Of a DNA stretch of 47,618 nt, positions 16,061 through 24,623 are shown one piece after another (position 1 is the first letter of the stretch; every line of letters begins with the position of its first letter). The position numbers and the translations under genes were made by a program. Under the pieces are notes generated by a model. It saw only the letters and a list, made by a program, of their open reading frames with translations, ran no database searches and was not told where the DNA came from. Source of the DNA: Acidobacteriota bacterium (GTDB lineage Bacteria; Acidobacteriota; Holophagae; Acanthopleuribacterales; Acanthopleuribacteraceae); assembly GCA_002747255.1 (NCBI GenBank), contig PDUC01000058.1, positions 1 to 47,618 of the forward strand, read 5' to 3'.

Positions 16061-17179
16061 ATGACGGAGCGTATCGATACCATCGCGAGTCGCGAATTTG
16101 TTCGATTGATACGAGACCATCTGAATCACGAAGTAATCAGGGAAGCGGAGTTTTTCACCCAGGACCGCTTGGATGAATCTGAACTCAGATCGTGCGGAGC
16201 AGGTCCCTTCCTGTGGGATATCGTTTCGGAACATCAGTTGAGTATCAGTTCACCTGATGAGCGTCTGCTTTCAGGCTTGGCCAACGCGGAAGCCGTTTAT
16301 GAGAAATTGCGGTTGAAAGCCATTTCGGAAGTACTCGGTCGATGTGACTCTGCTGGCCTCAAGGTTATCTTGTTTAAAGGGTCCGCGCTTGCCTACTCCA
16401 TTTATGACCGGCCCTATCACCGGCCCCGAATTGATCACGACCTTCTCATCCAGAAGAGCGATTTTCCGCGTTTATCTGAACTCCTGCTAGAGCTTGGCTA
16501 TAACAGGGTGGCAACGCTGACCGGAAGTGCAGTCCGGAACCAGGCCATATTCTGGAAGCTGGACCCGTGGGGTTCCAAACAAATTCTAGACGTACACTGG
16601 GAGCTCTCGGAGCGATCCATCCTGGGTTTCCACACCGCGGATTTCTTTGAACAGGTTGAACGATTCAAATCCAGGGACTTTTCATTCTGGACGTTTCCCC
16701 ATACCACGGCATTGCTAATTGCCTGTGTGCATTTAAGAGCGCATCACCCCAACGAGAAACGCCTTCTCTGGTACCTGGATATGGTCATGTTAATCAGGCG
16801 CATGGATCAAGAGGCGTTGTTGTTGTTTATCAATCTGTCCAGGGATAAAGGCGTGGATCACTATTGCATGGAGGCTCTCAGTGAGTGCGTCCGTCTATTT
16901 GGGCTGCCGCGCGGTTTCCCTGCAGGTTATGAACAGCAATTGAAGGCCTATGCTGAGCGAGGCGAGCTGGACAACCGTTACCAGTGGCAGAACACCTGGC
17001 AGGATTGCAGAGGAAAAAGCGGACTTGGGAAGAAAATCCTGTTCCTCTGGCAGCAGGTGTTTCCACCTCTGGAATATCTGCAAATGAAGTATGGCTTTCA
17101 ATCGAAGTGGCAAAGCCCGTGGTATTACCTGAAGAGAATTTCCGGCGGTTTCAGGTTCCTTTTCAGGAAGACAGGTTAA
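16061..17179 (+). CDS. nucleotidyltransferase-like protein (NTP_transf_5 type)
   Basis: A 372-residue protein of the uncharacterised nucleotidyltransferase family often found beside HPr-kinase-like genes in lasso clusters. The core is VILFKGSALAYSIYD followed by RPRIDHDLLIQ, which gives the G-S and D-x-D residues of the polymerase-beta fold. The next acidic segment is probably ILDVHWELSE. The rest is helical with no membrane segment. It starts at ATG 16061, one nt after the kinase stop, so the three genes form one operon. The protein may nucleotidylate the peptide or another partner. Its substrate is unknown. Confidence 0.8.
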   Translation: MTERIDTIASREFVRLIRDHLNHEVIREAEFFTQDRLDESELRSCGAGPFLWDIVSEHQLSISSPDERLLSGLANAEAVYEKLRLKAISEVLGRCDSAGLKVILFKGSALAYSIYDRPYHRPRIDHDLLIQKSDFPRLSELLLELGYNRVATLTGSAVRNQAIFWKLDPWGSKQILDVHWELSERSILGFHTADFFEQVERFKSRDFSFWTFPHTTALLIACVHLRAHHPNEKRLLWYLDMVMLIRRMDQEALLLFINLSRDKGVDHYCMEALSECVRLFGLPRGFPAGYEQQLKAYAERGELDNRYQWQNTWQDCRGKSGLGKKILFLWQQVFPPLEYLQMKYGFQSKWQSPWYYLKRISGGFRFLFRKTG

Positions 17180-17325
17180 GGCGTTTTATTTCATGCTGGA
17201 GAGCAGGAAGCCCTCCATTTCCGGTACACCGCCCTGATAGACCCGATATCCGTTGCAGGATTCCCTTTCGGTCATTTCTTCAAATGTCCTGATAAAGGGA
17301 TCATGGTGGATCCCCTTGGTTGTCC

Positions 17326-18687
17326 TTATAAGTTGAAGTACATTTTGTACTCAAAGGGGTGAGGCATGGTTGCGATGGCTCGGGTTTCCTCTTCTTTGAG
17401 ATTAATCCACTGCTCCAGTAACGCGTCCGGGAATAAACCGCCTCTCTTGAGGAAATCGCAATCCCCTTTAAGGGCTGTCAACGCTTCTTCCAGACTGCGG
17501 GGCAGGAACTGATAGTCAGGAGAAACGCCACTCAGATCCATTGGACCATAACCCTCTGCAACAGGATCGACTTTGTTGACAACCCCGTCAATACCGGCCA
17601 GTAAAATAGCGGCCAGGCAGAGATAGGGGTTGGCAGTTGCGTCGGGAGGACGGTACTCGAAGCGCGTTTCCTCTGGATTGAAGATGTACTTTGGTATGCG
17701 GATAGCCGAGTTGCGGTTGCCGCGTCCATAGGTCAGGGCGACCGGTGCTTCAAAACCGGGAACCAACCGTTTGTAGGAGTTGGTGCTGGGGTTGGTGAAT
17801 GCGGCCAGTGCGGCGCCGTGTTTCAGAATTCCACCCATGAAATAATGACCAAGCTGGTTCATGTTGCCGTAAGCACCTTTTTCGTAGAAGGCATTTTTAC
17901 CGTCTTTTGTGAGGAACAGGTGAAGGTGCATGCCGTTTCCCGCCTGTTGATACATGGGTTTCGGCATGAGCGTAACGTGCAGTCCTTTTTCGCGAGCCAT
18001 GTTGAAGAGAATGTACTTGGCTGTAATGATTTGATCTGCGGAGGAGAGCAGGTTGGAGAATTTGATCTCAATTTCCTGCTGACCCCGTTCACCCACTTCG
18101 TGGTGGTGATATTTAACCGGAATGCCCAGTTGCTTAAAGACAATGGAGAGTTTATCGCGGAAATCATCATAGTGATCAAATGGGTTGGCCGCGTGATAGG
18201 CTCGTTTGTGGAACTCTTCTTCGTGCTCCACTTCGTAGTATGAAGACGAGGTGCGAGTGTCATAACGAACATCCGAGAAAATGTAAAACTCAAATTCGGG
18301 TCCCCACAGTGAGGTATCTGCTCCCGTTGTCTCCTTGAGCAGCTCTTCCGCTCGTTTGGCAATGGCTCTGGCATCTTGAGAAAAGGATGTTCTTTTTTGG
18401 TCTGTCAGGCTTATGTGGGAATAGAAACTCAGAGTGGGACTTTCACGAAACGGATCCAGGAAGGCCGTTTTCAAGTCGGGGATCAATACCATATCACTGT
18501 TTTCCACCTTGCGAAATCCGTAGCTGGAGCCATCAAAACCGACACCTTCTCTTGTCAGTTTATCGATAATTCCGTTTTCAAACGGAAGGGTGATATGGTG
18601 AAGCCTTCCCTCCAGGTCAATACATTTTAAGTCTATAAACTGAATTTGATTTTCTTTGATTAATTCTTGAATTTTAATGGGTATCAT
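17326..18687 (-). CDS. glnA: glutamine synthetase, type I
   Basis: Makes glutamine from glutamate, ammonia and ATP. The 453 residues match the shorter type I enzymes. Visible blocks are VGFDGSSYGFRKVENSDM, WGPEFEFYIF, VKYHHHEVGERGQQEIEI, NGMHLHLFL, and NRNSAIRIP followed by the EYRPPDATANPYL segment that carries the ATP and ammonia-site residues. The region that holds the adenylylation Tyr in enterobacterial enzymes reads GYGPMDLSGVSPDYQFLP, without the NLYDLPP motif, so GlnE-type control is unlikely. An AGAGAGGTAAC sequence precedes the ATG. It is transcribed toward the NTase gene, with 146 bp between them. Confidence 0.95.
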   Translation of the reverse strand: MIPIKIQELIKENQIQFIDLKCIDLEGRLHHITLPFENGIIDKLTREGVGFDGSSYGFRKVENSDMVLIPDLKTAFLDPFRESPTLSFYSHISLTDQKRTSFSQDARAIAKRAEELLKETTGADTSLWGPEFEFYIFSDVRYDTRTSSSYYEVEHEEEFHKRAYHAANPFDHYDDFRDKLSIVFKQLGIPVKYHHHEVGERGQQEIEIKFSNLLSSADQIITAKYILFNMAREKGLHVTLMPKPMYQQAGNGMHLHLFLTKDGKNAFYEKGAYGNMNQLGHYFMGGILKHGAALAAFTNPSTNSYKRLVPGFEAPVALTYGRGNRNSAIRIPKYIFNPEETRFEYRPPDATANPYLCLAAILLAGIDGVVNKVDPVAEGYGPMDLSGVSPDYQFLPRSLEEALTALKGDCDFLKRGGLFPDALLEQWINLKEEETRAIATMPHPFEYKMYFNL

Positions 18688-19524
18688 CTTGTTACCTCTC
18701 TACAATAATGTTTTTCTGGCGAAAAAGGTTCCCAATGGCTTTGATGTAGTCGTTTTGTGAGCCCGAAAACCTGTCAGTCAACTCGAGCGTTCTGTGTTCC
18801 CAATTGAAGAATGGCTTGTGTTTTTTTAGGAAACGCAAAGTGAAACTTGTCTTCATCTGTCCATATCATTTTCCCCTGCTTTCCTCAAAGGGTTTGTCTT
18901 GAGAAACAGCCTTTGCTGACTTTTTTGTCTCGTGAAAATCAGGAGCGCATTCTCAGGGCAGCAACCTCCATGACCCCATCATTATAGTCAGAAAAAGCAA
19001 AGATGAAACCAAAATCAGAATAACCGAATTGTCAATCCGGTTCGGTGAAGAGGTTGGACCCGGAAAGTATTCGGCTGACAAATAACGTACCAGCCCGGCA
19101 TTTGAAACCGGAAAAGGGTGTTGTCGTGTGGATATTTGTCTAAAGTTAAGATAATGAAATACTTGAAAAATGATAACACCTGTATGAAAAAGAGTTGGCT
19201 TTGTTTTTTGGGGACGCTACACATCCATGTCCATAACAGAGAGGGCAGGGGCATGTTCGTTTTTTTTCTGGTTGGAGACTCCTGACCAATACAGGATCGT
19301 TCAAAAACTCCGTCATAAAAGTGACTTTGACACGGGTTTTCAGTTTGGTGAATGACTTGCTCGCTTCAAATTATTTGTCATCCGGCGTATGGTTTTACCT
19401 GAAAGTTTTTCCAGTCAGGATTCCATTTCTGTAAAATCAAAAAAACAAGGAGTGTCTCTATCTAACGAGACAAAAAAGCGCGATTTACCATAGCAAGTAA
19501 ATCAAACTGGAGTCATTAAGCTCT
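18688..19524. other. long intergenic region, no gene seen
   Basis: About 840 bp between divergent glnA and the WecA-like gene. A 79-codon open frame on the minus strand (19015-19254) has no ribosome-binding site and a non-protein-like composition. I see no tRNA, riboswitch or repeat. It must hold the glnA promoter, but I did not find a convincing sigma-54 or sigma-70 site by eye. Confidence 0.5.
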
Positions 19525-19552
19525 TTGTCAAATGGTCGCATGTCTTTATAAG
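19525..19552 (+). promoter_or_regulatory. candidate distal promoter of the WecA-like gene
   Basis: TTGTCA (19525-19530), a 16-nt spacer and TATAAG (19547-19552). Each hexamer differs from consensus at one position. It lies about 160 nt upstream of the coding start. Confidence 0.4.
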
Positions 19553-19657
19553 ATGTTTATATATGAATAGTTTATGGTTTTATCCGTGCTTGTCAGCCTT
19601 GTAATTCAAGTAAAGGTGTGTCTGCTCACAAAAAAACAGTATCTCTGGACCTGTTTT

Positions 19658-19666
19658 TGCTATACT
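19658..19666 (+). promoter_or_regulatory. candidate extended -10 promoter of the WecA-like gene
   Basis: TGCTATACT, an extended -10 element (TG-N-TATACT) without a clear -35, about 46 nt before the GTG start. The same TGC-TATAAT form occurs at 28026 before another gene. Confidence 0.4.
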
Positions 19667-19711
19667 TGAGATGTAACTGCAATGAGAGCTTGATATTAAT
19701 AAGGAGATGGC

Positions 19712-21352
19712 GTGGATTACTTTCTTATATTTACAACCGCCCTGGTCATAGCATTGCTCCTTGTGCCGCCCGTCAAACAGCTCGCTTTTGTCGTAGGCGT
19801 AACAGATAAGCCAAACGAAAGAAAGGTTCACGAGGGTCATGTTCCTCGATTGGGCGGGCTCGCGATTTTTTTCAGTTTCATCACCTCCACGGTCATCTAC
19901 TTTGATTCGTTCCAGCAATTCAGGGGTATTTTTCTTGGTATGCTGATCATCGTTATTGTGGGAATCATTGACGATGCCATTGGTCTTGATGCCAAAATGA
20001 AATTTGCTGGACAGATTGTCGCGGGTTTATCTGCCATTTTACTGAGCGGTGTCAACATCCAGTTTTTGGGAAGTGTCTTGGGTTCTTCTTTCAGTTTGGG
20101 GTGGTTGTCCTATCCCCTGACTCTTATTTGGATTGTCGGCATTACCAATGCCATCAATTTGAGCGACGGGCTGGATGGTTTAGCCAGCGGTATCTCCCTG
20201 ATCGCGTTTCTTAGCTTTGGGTTCCTGGCCTATCAAAGAGGTGACACGGCTATTTTTACGCTGTGCTTGATCATGGTAGGCTGTATTCTCGGTTTCTTGA
20301 AGTACAACACACATCCAGCAGAAATCTTCATGGGCGATACAGGCTCTCTTTTTCTCGGGTTCAGCCTGGGAACCATATCGCTGCTGGGAAATTTTAAGTC
20401 TCTCACCTTCATGACCCTGATAACACCCGCGCTGATTCTCCTGGTTCCCATCCTGGACACCCTATGGGCTATCATCAGACGTATCAGGGAAGGCCGGAGT
20501 CCATTCAGTGCGGATAACCATCACTTTCATCACAAACTCTTGGCCCGCGGAATGAATCACGCCCAATCGGTATCTGTTATTTACTACATAAGTGCTATTT
20601 TGAGTTTTCTGGCAGTTATGCTGGCAGAATCCATGACCTTAAAATACTTTATCATTCCTGTTTTGCTCTTGAGTGTTATTTTTCTTTTACTGCAAGTTTT
20701 CCAGAAAGTCGATTTGAGGAAACCCATATTGTGGTTGTCGAGTCGCATTGATGGCTGGGTATCGCAGACATTGCGCGGTTTTCTGGCAAGAGTCAGCCTG
20801 AGATTGGTCATTCTCGGTGTCGCTTTCTATATTGCCACTTTTGTTTTGGGCTTGACCCTTGTTAGTCCCGACACACTGGTTGTTGCCAGCACCATTATGA
20901 TCCTTGTCCTCTATCTCCTCATCACCAGAGGTAAAAATGGAACCAGTTTCCTTATTTTCAGCATGTCTTTTCTGGCTATGGTTTTCATTGTTGTCAGTGA
21001 ACATGTGGTTGCCACCAACGTGGAAATATTCGGTGTCCCATTCCGCTTTTTAGAGAGCGTTGGTTTTATTTTTCTGGTTGCAGGTGTTTTTGGAAAAATT
21101 ATCTTCAAAAAGAGGGCTGAAATTATTCTCTCAACACCACTTGAGTTTTTAACCTTTTTAGCTTTGGTCTCTATTTCCTTTGTCCCTCAGGAAACAGTCG
21201 TCAAGTACGAACTGGTGAGGCTGGTCATCAGGAGTCTGTTTCTTTTCCTGTCGTTTAAGATTTTCGTTCTAGCTGGTGAGAACAGGACACAACCCGCCTG
21301 GGTGATTGCTATGTGCAGTTTAATCTGTGTCGCTTGCGGTATTCTGGTCTGA
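19712..21352 (+). CDS. WecA/TagO-like undecaprenyl-phosphate sugar-1-phosphate transferase
   Basis: Integral membrane enzyme that starts polysaccharide synthesis by moving a UDP-sugar (often GlcNAc) phosphate to undecaprenyl phosphate. It starts at GTG 19712 after AAGGAGATGG. Family motifs are DKPNERKVHEGHVPRLGG, the metal-binding pair in DDAIGLDAKMKFAGQ, NAINLSDGLDGLASG, YNTHPAEIFMGDTGSLFLG, and the cytosolic RSPFSADNHHFHHKLL with the conserved His cluster. It has 546 residues where the family usually has 320-380. The extra ~200 C-terminal residues (from about 340) add at least six hydrophobic segments of unknown role. The last 33 nt overlap the convergent TPR gene. Confidence 0.88.
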   Translation: MDYFLIFTTALVIALLLVPPVKQLAFVVGVTDKPNERKVHEGHVPRLGGLAIFFSFITSTVIYFDSFQQFRGIFLGMLIIVIVGIIDDAIGLDAKMKFAGQIVAGLSAILLSGVNIQFLGSVLGSSFSLGWLSYPLTLIWIVGITNAINLSDGLDGLASGISLIAFLSFGFLAYQRGDTAIFTLCLIMVGCILGFLKYNTHPAEIFMGDTGSLFLGFSLGTISLLGNFKSLTFMTLITPALILLVPILDTLWAIIRRIREGRSPFSADNHHFHHKLLARGMNHAQSVSVIYYISAILSFLAVMLAESMTLKYFIIPVLLLSVIFLLLQVFQKVDLRKPILWLSSRIDGWVSQTLRGFLARVSLRLVILGVAFYIATFVLGLTLVSPDTLVVASTIMILVLYLLITRGKNGTSFLIFSMSFLAMVFIVVSEHVVATNVEIFGVPFRFLESVGFIFLVAGVFGKIIFKKRAEIILSTPLEFLTFLALVSISFVPQETVVKYELVRLVIRSLFLFLSFKIFVLAGENRTQPAWVIAMCSLICVACGILV

Positions 21353-22432
21353 CGATTCTTCTGGATCAAGATCGTCAAAAAGGCTCATTTGAACAGGCTC
21401 AGCGTCTTTGGGTAAAGGCTGATTGCTGAGATCCGCTGTATTCATTTCAATACCCAGTGTTTTAAGGACTTTGTAGTATTCATTCAATTCACTTTCGGAA
21501 AAAAGCAGCAAGTCTGACTGGGTACGCCTGTGAAAAGGCAGTACACCGCGTAAGGCTCGTCCAATCATTCTCTTAACGGGAATCTTGAAGTGATTGGCAA
21601 CACTTTCCAACGACATGGCAACCAGGTCGCCAGGCCTTGGCCTTCTGAAATCAAAACTGAATTCCACCATATCTTTGGTGTACTGAGGGTTTAAGATGAA
21701 AGCTTTCATAAGAGAGGGTATATAGTCGCGTCCCAACTTGACCTCAGCCTGAGCGATGCCAATTTGAGCTAGACAGCTTTTGGGCGATATTTCAAGAAGC
21801 TTGCTGAAGATGTCGAGTGCTTTTTGATTTTGATTCCGGTACAGCCACATTTCCCCCAGTCCTATGTAGGGTTCTTCCCGTTTGGGATAATGTTCAATCC
21901 AGGATTCAAGAAGAGAGACGCACTCCCCAAATTTCTCCTGCATTCTCAGAATCACCATTTTCAGCTCAAAGGCCATTTCATTGAGAGGATCGATCAGGTG
22001 TACCCACTCCAATCGTCGATAGGATGCCTGCAACTCATTCTTCTCCATTAAGAAAAAGGCTTCATCCAAAAACATGTTCACCCGGGTGGCAAGGGACTTT
22101 TTAAGTGTCGAGTTTTCAGGGCTGGTGAAATTGAGCCGGTTCGTACAGGCCACTTTGGTGATTTCATCGGCATCTTTTCCCTGTTCTAAATTCATTTTTG
22201 CGTGAACAAAGTCCTGGAAGAAAGCCGACAAGCTACCCAGCACCTTGGTGGTGAAGTTGACCTGTACCTGGTGCTTACCCTGATACCTCTTGCGAAAATT
22301 GATTACCATGTCATCGACATCCGTTATGAGTAAGCGCAGTTTTGTCTGTTGATTGTTAAAGATGTCTTCACAGAGCAATTCCACCCACTGAAATTGCGGA
22401 TCGGTTTTTTCCACTTCAATATAGGAAAACAA
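21320..22432 (-). CDS. TPR protein of unknown function
   Basis: About 370 residues without signal peptide or membrane segment. The middle part (about 140-260) is a run of helix pairs of TPR type, e.g. GECVSLLESWIEHYPKREEP and NQKALDIFSKLLEISPKS. The N-terminal ~110 residues are not recognised. The C-terminus is acidic (SLFDDLDPEESSDQ). No ATG is available; I chose TTG 22432, which has AGGTG just upstream, over a TTG at 22447. It is the last gene of the rplU-to-lapB run, 32 nt after the LapB-like gene. Its 3' end overlaps the WecA-like gene by 33 nt on the other strand. Confidence 0.65.
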   Translation of the reverse strand: MFSYIEVEKTDPQFQWVELLCEDIFNNQQTKLRLLITDVDDMVINFRKRYQGKHQVQVNFTTKVLGSLSAFFQDFVHAKMNLEQGKDADEITKVACTNRLNFTSPENSTLKKSLATRVNMFLDEAFFLMEKNELQASYRRLEWVHLIDPLNEMAFELKMVILRMQEKFGECVSLLESWIEHYPKREEPYIGLGEMWLYRNQNQKALDIFSKLLEISPKSCLAQIGIAQAEVKLGRDYIPSLMKAFILNPQYTKDMVEFSFDFRRPRPGDLVAMSLESVANHFKIPVKRMIGRALRGVLPFHRRTQSDLLLFSESELNEYYKVLKTLGIEMNTADLSNQPLPKDAEPVQMSLFDDLDPEESSDQNTASDTD

Positions 22433-22464
22433 ATGGCACCTGCACAATGATTAAACTAGAAAAA

Positions 22465-23826
22465 TTACGAATGGGAGAGAGGGGGATTCTGAGTTTCGTT
22501 CTGCTCTATAAGTTGGAGATTGAGCTGTATGGTTCCCCAAGAACCACACTCTGAACAGCGGTCATGCCAGGTGTTCAGGATGTGGGCGCAATACGCACAG
22601 AAATAGGCACCTGTTTGAATACGTTCGGAGCCGTCTCCGATGAAAGCACTCTTCATGTACTCAAACGCTTGCGCATCGTGTTGACACTTTTTCTCTGCAA
22701 GGGCCAAGTAGTAATAGACAAGATGCGGGTTGGTAAATTTGTCGGTCAATGGGCTCAACACGCTTCTGGCATCATCGAACATGGACAGTTTGAAATAGAG
22801 TTTACCCAGTTCAAATTCAGCAAATAAATCGTTCTTTTTCATTGAAACCTGTTTCATGAGTCGAATGGCCTCGTCGGGCTGTTCCTTTTCCAGACAGAGG
22901 TTGACTGTTTTTCGCAGGAAGACGGGGTGAAGTGTCGTGTCATAGGCTTTTTCCAGCCGGTTGAGAGCTTTGGAGTGCTGTCCGTATTCAGCCATCGTGT
23001 CACACTGTAAAACATAAGCTGGCGTAAAAGAGGGGTTGTTTTTGATGAACCGATTGACTTTAGAGAGGTATTTTTTGAAGTTTGACTGGTCCTTTTCTTC
23101 TGCTTTCAACAGTTCGTATTGAGCTCCAATTATCACTTCGTCCAGATCCACATTGGGCTGTGATTGAATTTTTTTACAGGATTCAGCCCACTTCAGGGCT
23201 TCTGCCCATTCTTCTGCCTCAACAGCATCTTCAACCAGCATCAGAAGCGCATGAATGGCACTGTCGGGATGACGGAGAACCAGCGTCTCTAGTGTGTATT
23301 TAGCTCTTTCTGAATTGCCGGTCTGCTCATAGGCTTCCGCAATGAGAAAACCCTCTTCAGGCATGGGCTCTTTGGCGAAACCCGGTTCCAGTAATTGGAT
23401 GACTTCTTCATATTTCCCCTGTTCCATGCAGACTTCAGCCTGAATGAACTTGTGATGAGGATGAGAACCCGTATCGAGCTTTTTCATTTTGGCGGCCGCT
23501 TTCTCGACGGCACCATTGGCTAAAAGACCGGCAACCTGTTTCCATGAATGCCCGCCTATTTGTGTGTTGCGCTCCTGTTTCACACTCTTACGGAGTTGGC
23601 CTTTAACTTTGAAATAGTGAAAGCTGAAATAGAGGCAAGGTACGGCAGAGGCAATGAGCATTCCAGCTACAAGAGCACTGATGACAGAAAACGAAAAACC
23701 GTAATCCCAAAGAGACAGAGTGAAATCTTCCCTTAGGAGAGACCAATTGCTAATTAAGAAGAAAACAACCAGGAGTGTGACAAGTGCCGAAAAAACGATA
23801 ATAAAAACGGTGCGTAAACTGTTCAT
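22465..23826 (-). CDS. LapB-like TPR protein with LapA-like N-terminus and rubredoxin-type zinc ribbon
   Basis: A 453-residue inner-membrane protein. Residues 1-75 hold two hydrophobic helices with the layout of LapA/DUF1049. A cytosolic TPR array follows (about 95-390, e.g. KFIQAEVCMEQGKYEEVIQ). The C-terminus ends with a rubredoxin-like metal site: CAYC and CSEC, 13 residues between the two CxxC pairs. LapB (YciM) itself has one membrane helix, TPRs and a C-terminal rubredoxin domain, and it controls LPS synthesis through LpxC degradation. Here LapA and LapB parts seem joined. It overlaps rlmH by 4 nt. An envelope role is inferred from the domains. Confidence 0.7.
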   Translation of the reverse strand: MNSLRTVFIIVFSALVTLLVVFFLISNWSLLREDFTLSLWDYGFSFSVISALVAGMLIASAVPCLYFSFHYFKVKGQLRKSVKQERNTQIGGHSWKQVAGLLANGAVEKAAAKMKKLDTGSHPHHKFIQAEVCMEQGKYEEVIQLLEPGFAKEPMPEEGFLIAEAYEQTGNSERAKYTLETLVLRHPDSAIHALLMLVEDAVEAEEWAEALKWAESCKKIQSQPNVDLDEVIIGAQYELLKAEEKDQSNFKKYLSKVNRFIKNNPSFTPAYVLQCDTMAEYGQHSKALNRLEKAYDTTLHPVFLRKTVNLCLEKEQPDEAIRLMKQVSMKKNDLFAEFELGKLYFKLSMFDDARSVLSPLTDKFTNPHLVYYYLALAEKKCQHDAQAFEYMKSAFIGDGSERIQTGAYFCAYCAHILNTWHDRCSECGSWGTIQLNLQLIEQNETQNPPLSHS

Positions 23827-24302
23827 AACAACTCCCCATGATGATATGGATGGTTTGATCTCAGGCAGAGTGCCCGATATACCTGTTCATAGAGGATTAT
23901 TCTAGCCAAAGCGTGAGGAAAAGTCATTTTAGAAAATGAAAGTGTGAGATTGGCTCGCTTTTTCAATTCCTGACTGGCTCCCATGGAACCGCCAACAACC
24001 CAGGTCAACTGAGATCGACCTGACATGAAACACTTTTCAAGATGTGCGGCAAGTTCAACAGAAGACATGCTTTTTCCCTTTTCATCACAAAGAATAACGT
24101 ATTCCTGCGACTGAATTTTGGACAAGATCTGTGAAGAATCCCTGTTCTTGACTTCTACTATATTGGAATGGCCGCTGGGCTTCAAGATTATTTCTTTAAA
24201 TTTGACGTAACTCCGGATGCGTTTCAGGTAACGCTCGCACAGTTCCTGCTCGGGCTGCTTTCTTCCGGCTTTACCCACCCAGATAAATTTGAATTGGCTC
24301 AC
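23823..24302 (-). CDS. rlmH: 23S rRNA (pseudouridine1915-N3)-methyltransferase RlmH
   Basis: SPOUT methyltransferase that modifies helix 69 of 23S rRNA on the assembled 70S ribosome. The 159 residues match family length. The N-terminus is FKFIWVGKAGRK. The SAM-knot region has YVILCDEKGKSMSSVELA, LTWVVGGSMGAS and the C-terminal FPHALARIILYEQVYRALC, ending in the typical NHPYHHG. It is coupled by ATGA overlaps to rsfS upstream and the LapB-like gene downstream. The rsfS-rlmH pairing is common in bacteria. Confidence 0.93.
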   Translation of the reverse strand: MSQFKFIWVGKAGRKQPEQELCERYLKRIRSYVKFKEIILKPSGHSNIVEVKNRDSSQILSKIQSQEYVILCDEKGKSMSSVELAAHLEKCFMSGRSQLTWVVGGSMGASQELKKRANLTLSFSKMTFPHALARIILYEQVYRALCLRSNHPYHHGELL

Positions 24303-24610
24303 ATGTTTTCCCAGATGTCTTCCAGTTTGTAAAGTGCGCGTTTTTCTTCGGTCATGATGTTGACGATGATATCTCCAAAGTCAAGCAGGCACCATTCACC
24401 TTCTTCAACACCCTCAACACCGAGAACCGGATTCCCGGAGTGTTTGCATTCGAAAATGATTTTTTCGGTAAGTGCTTTAATTTTAGTAGGGCTGTTACAG
24501 GTCATAATCACGAAAAGATCGGCATAACCGCACTTGCCTTCCACGTTGTATTCCTTGACCGCTTCCGCGTCAAACTCCATTGCCTTTTTTAAAATTATAT
24601 CTCTAATCAT
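24299..24610 (-). CDS. rsfS: ribosomal silencing factor RsfS
   Basis: Binds ribosomal protein L14 and blocks subunit joining when nutrients are low. The 103 residues carry the DUF143 blocks: KKAMEFDAEAVKEYNVEGKCGYADLFVIMT, read here in parts, then a basic/Gly segment (VLGVEGVEEGEWCLLDFGDIIVNIM). ATG 24610 has GAGAGG 7 nt upstream; other in-frame ATGs exist at 24616 and 24637. Its stop overlaps the rlmH start. It follows obgE, a common neighbour in ribosome-assembly operons. Confidence 0.9.
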   Translation of the reverse strand: MIRDIILKKAMEFDAEAVKEYNVEGKCGYADLFVIMTCNSPTKIKALTEKIIFECKHSGNPVLGVEGVEEGEWCLLDFGDIIVNIMTEEKRALYKLEDIWENM

Positions 24611-24623
24611 TTTCATGCCTCTC

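Noticed and set aside
17190-17330. Short minus-strand frame between the nucleotidyltransferase gene and glnA, ending EGFLLSSMK
   Set aside because: About 30 codons from its first ATG (near 17277) with only a weak upstream GAAG. It looks partly protein-like, but there is not enough to call a gene.
19015-19254. 79-codon minus-strand frame in the region upstream of glnA
   Set aside because: No ribosome-binding site, low-complexity composition and no family resemblance.
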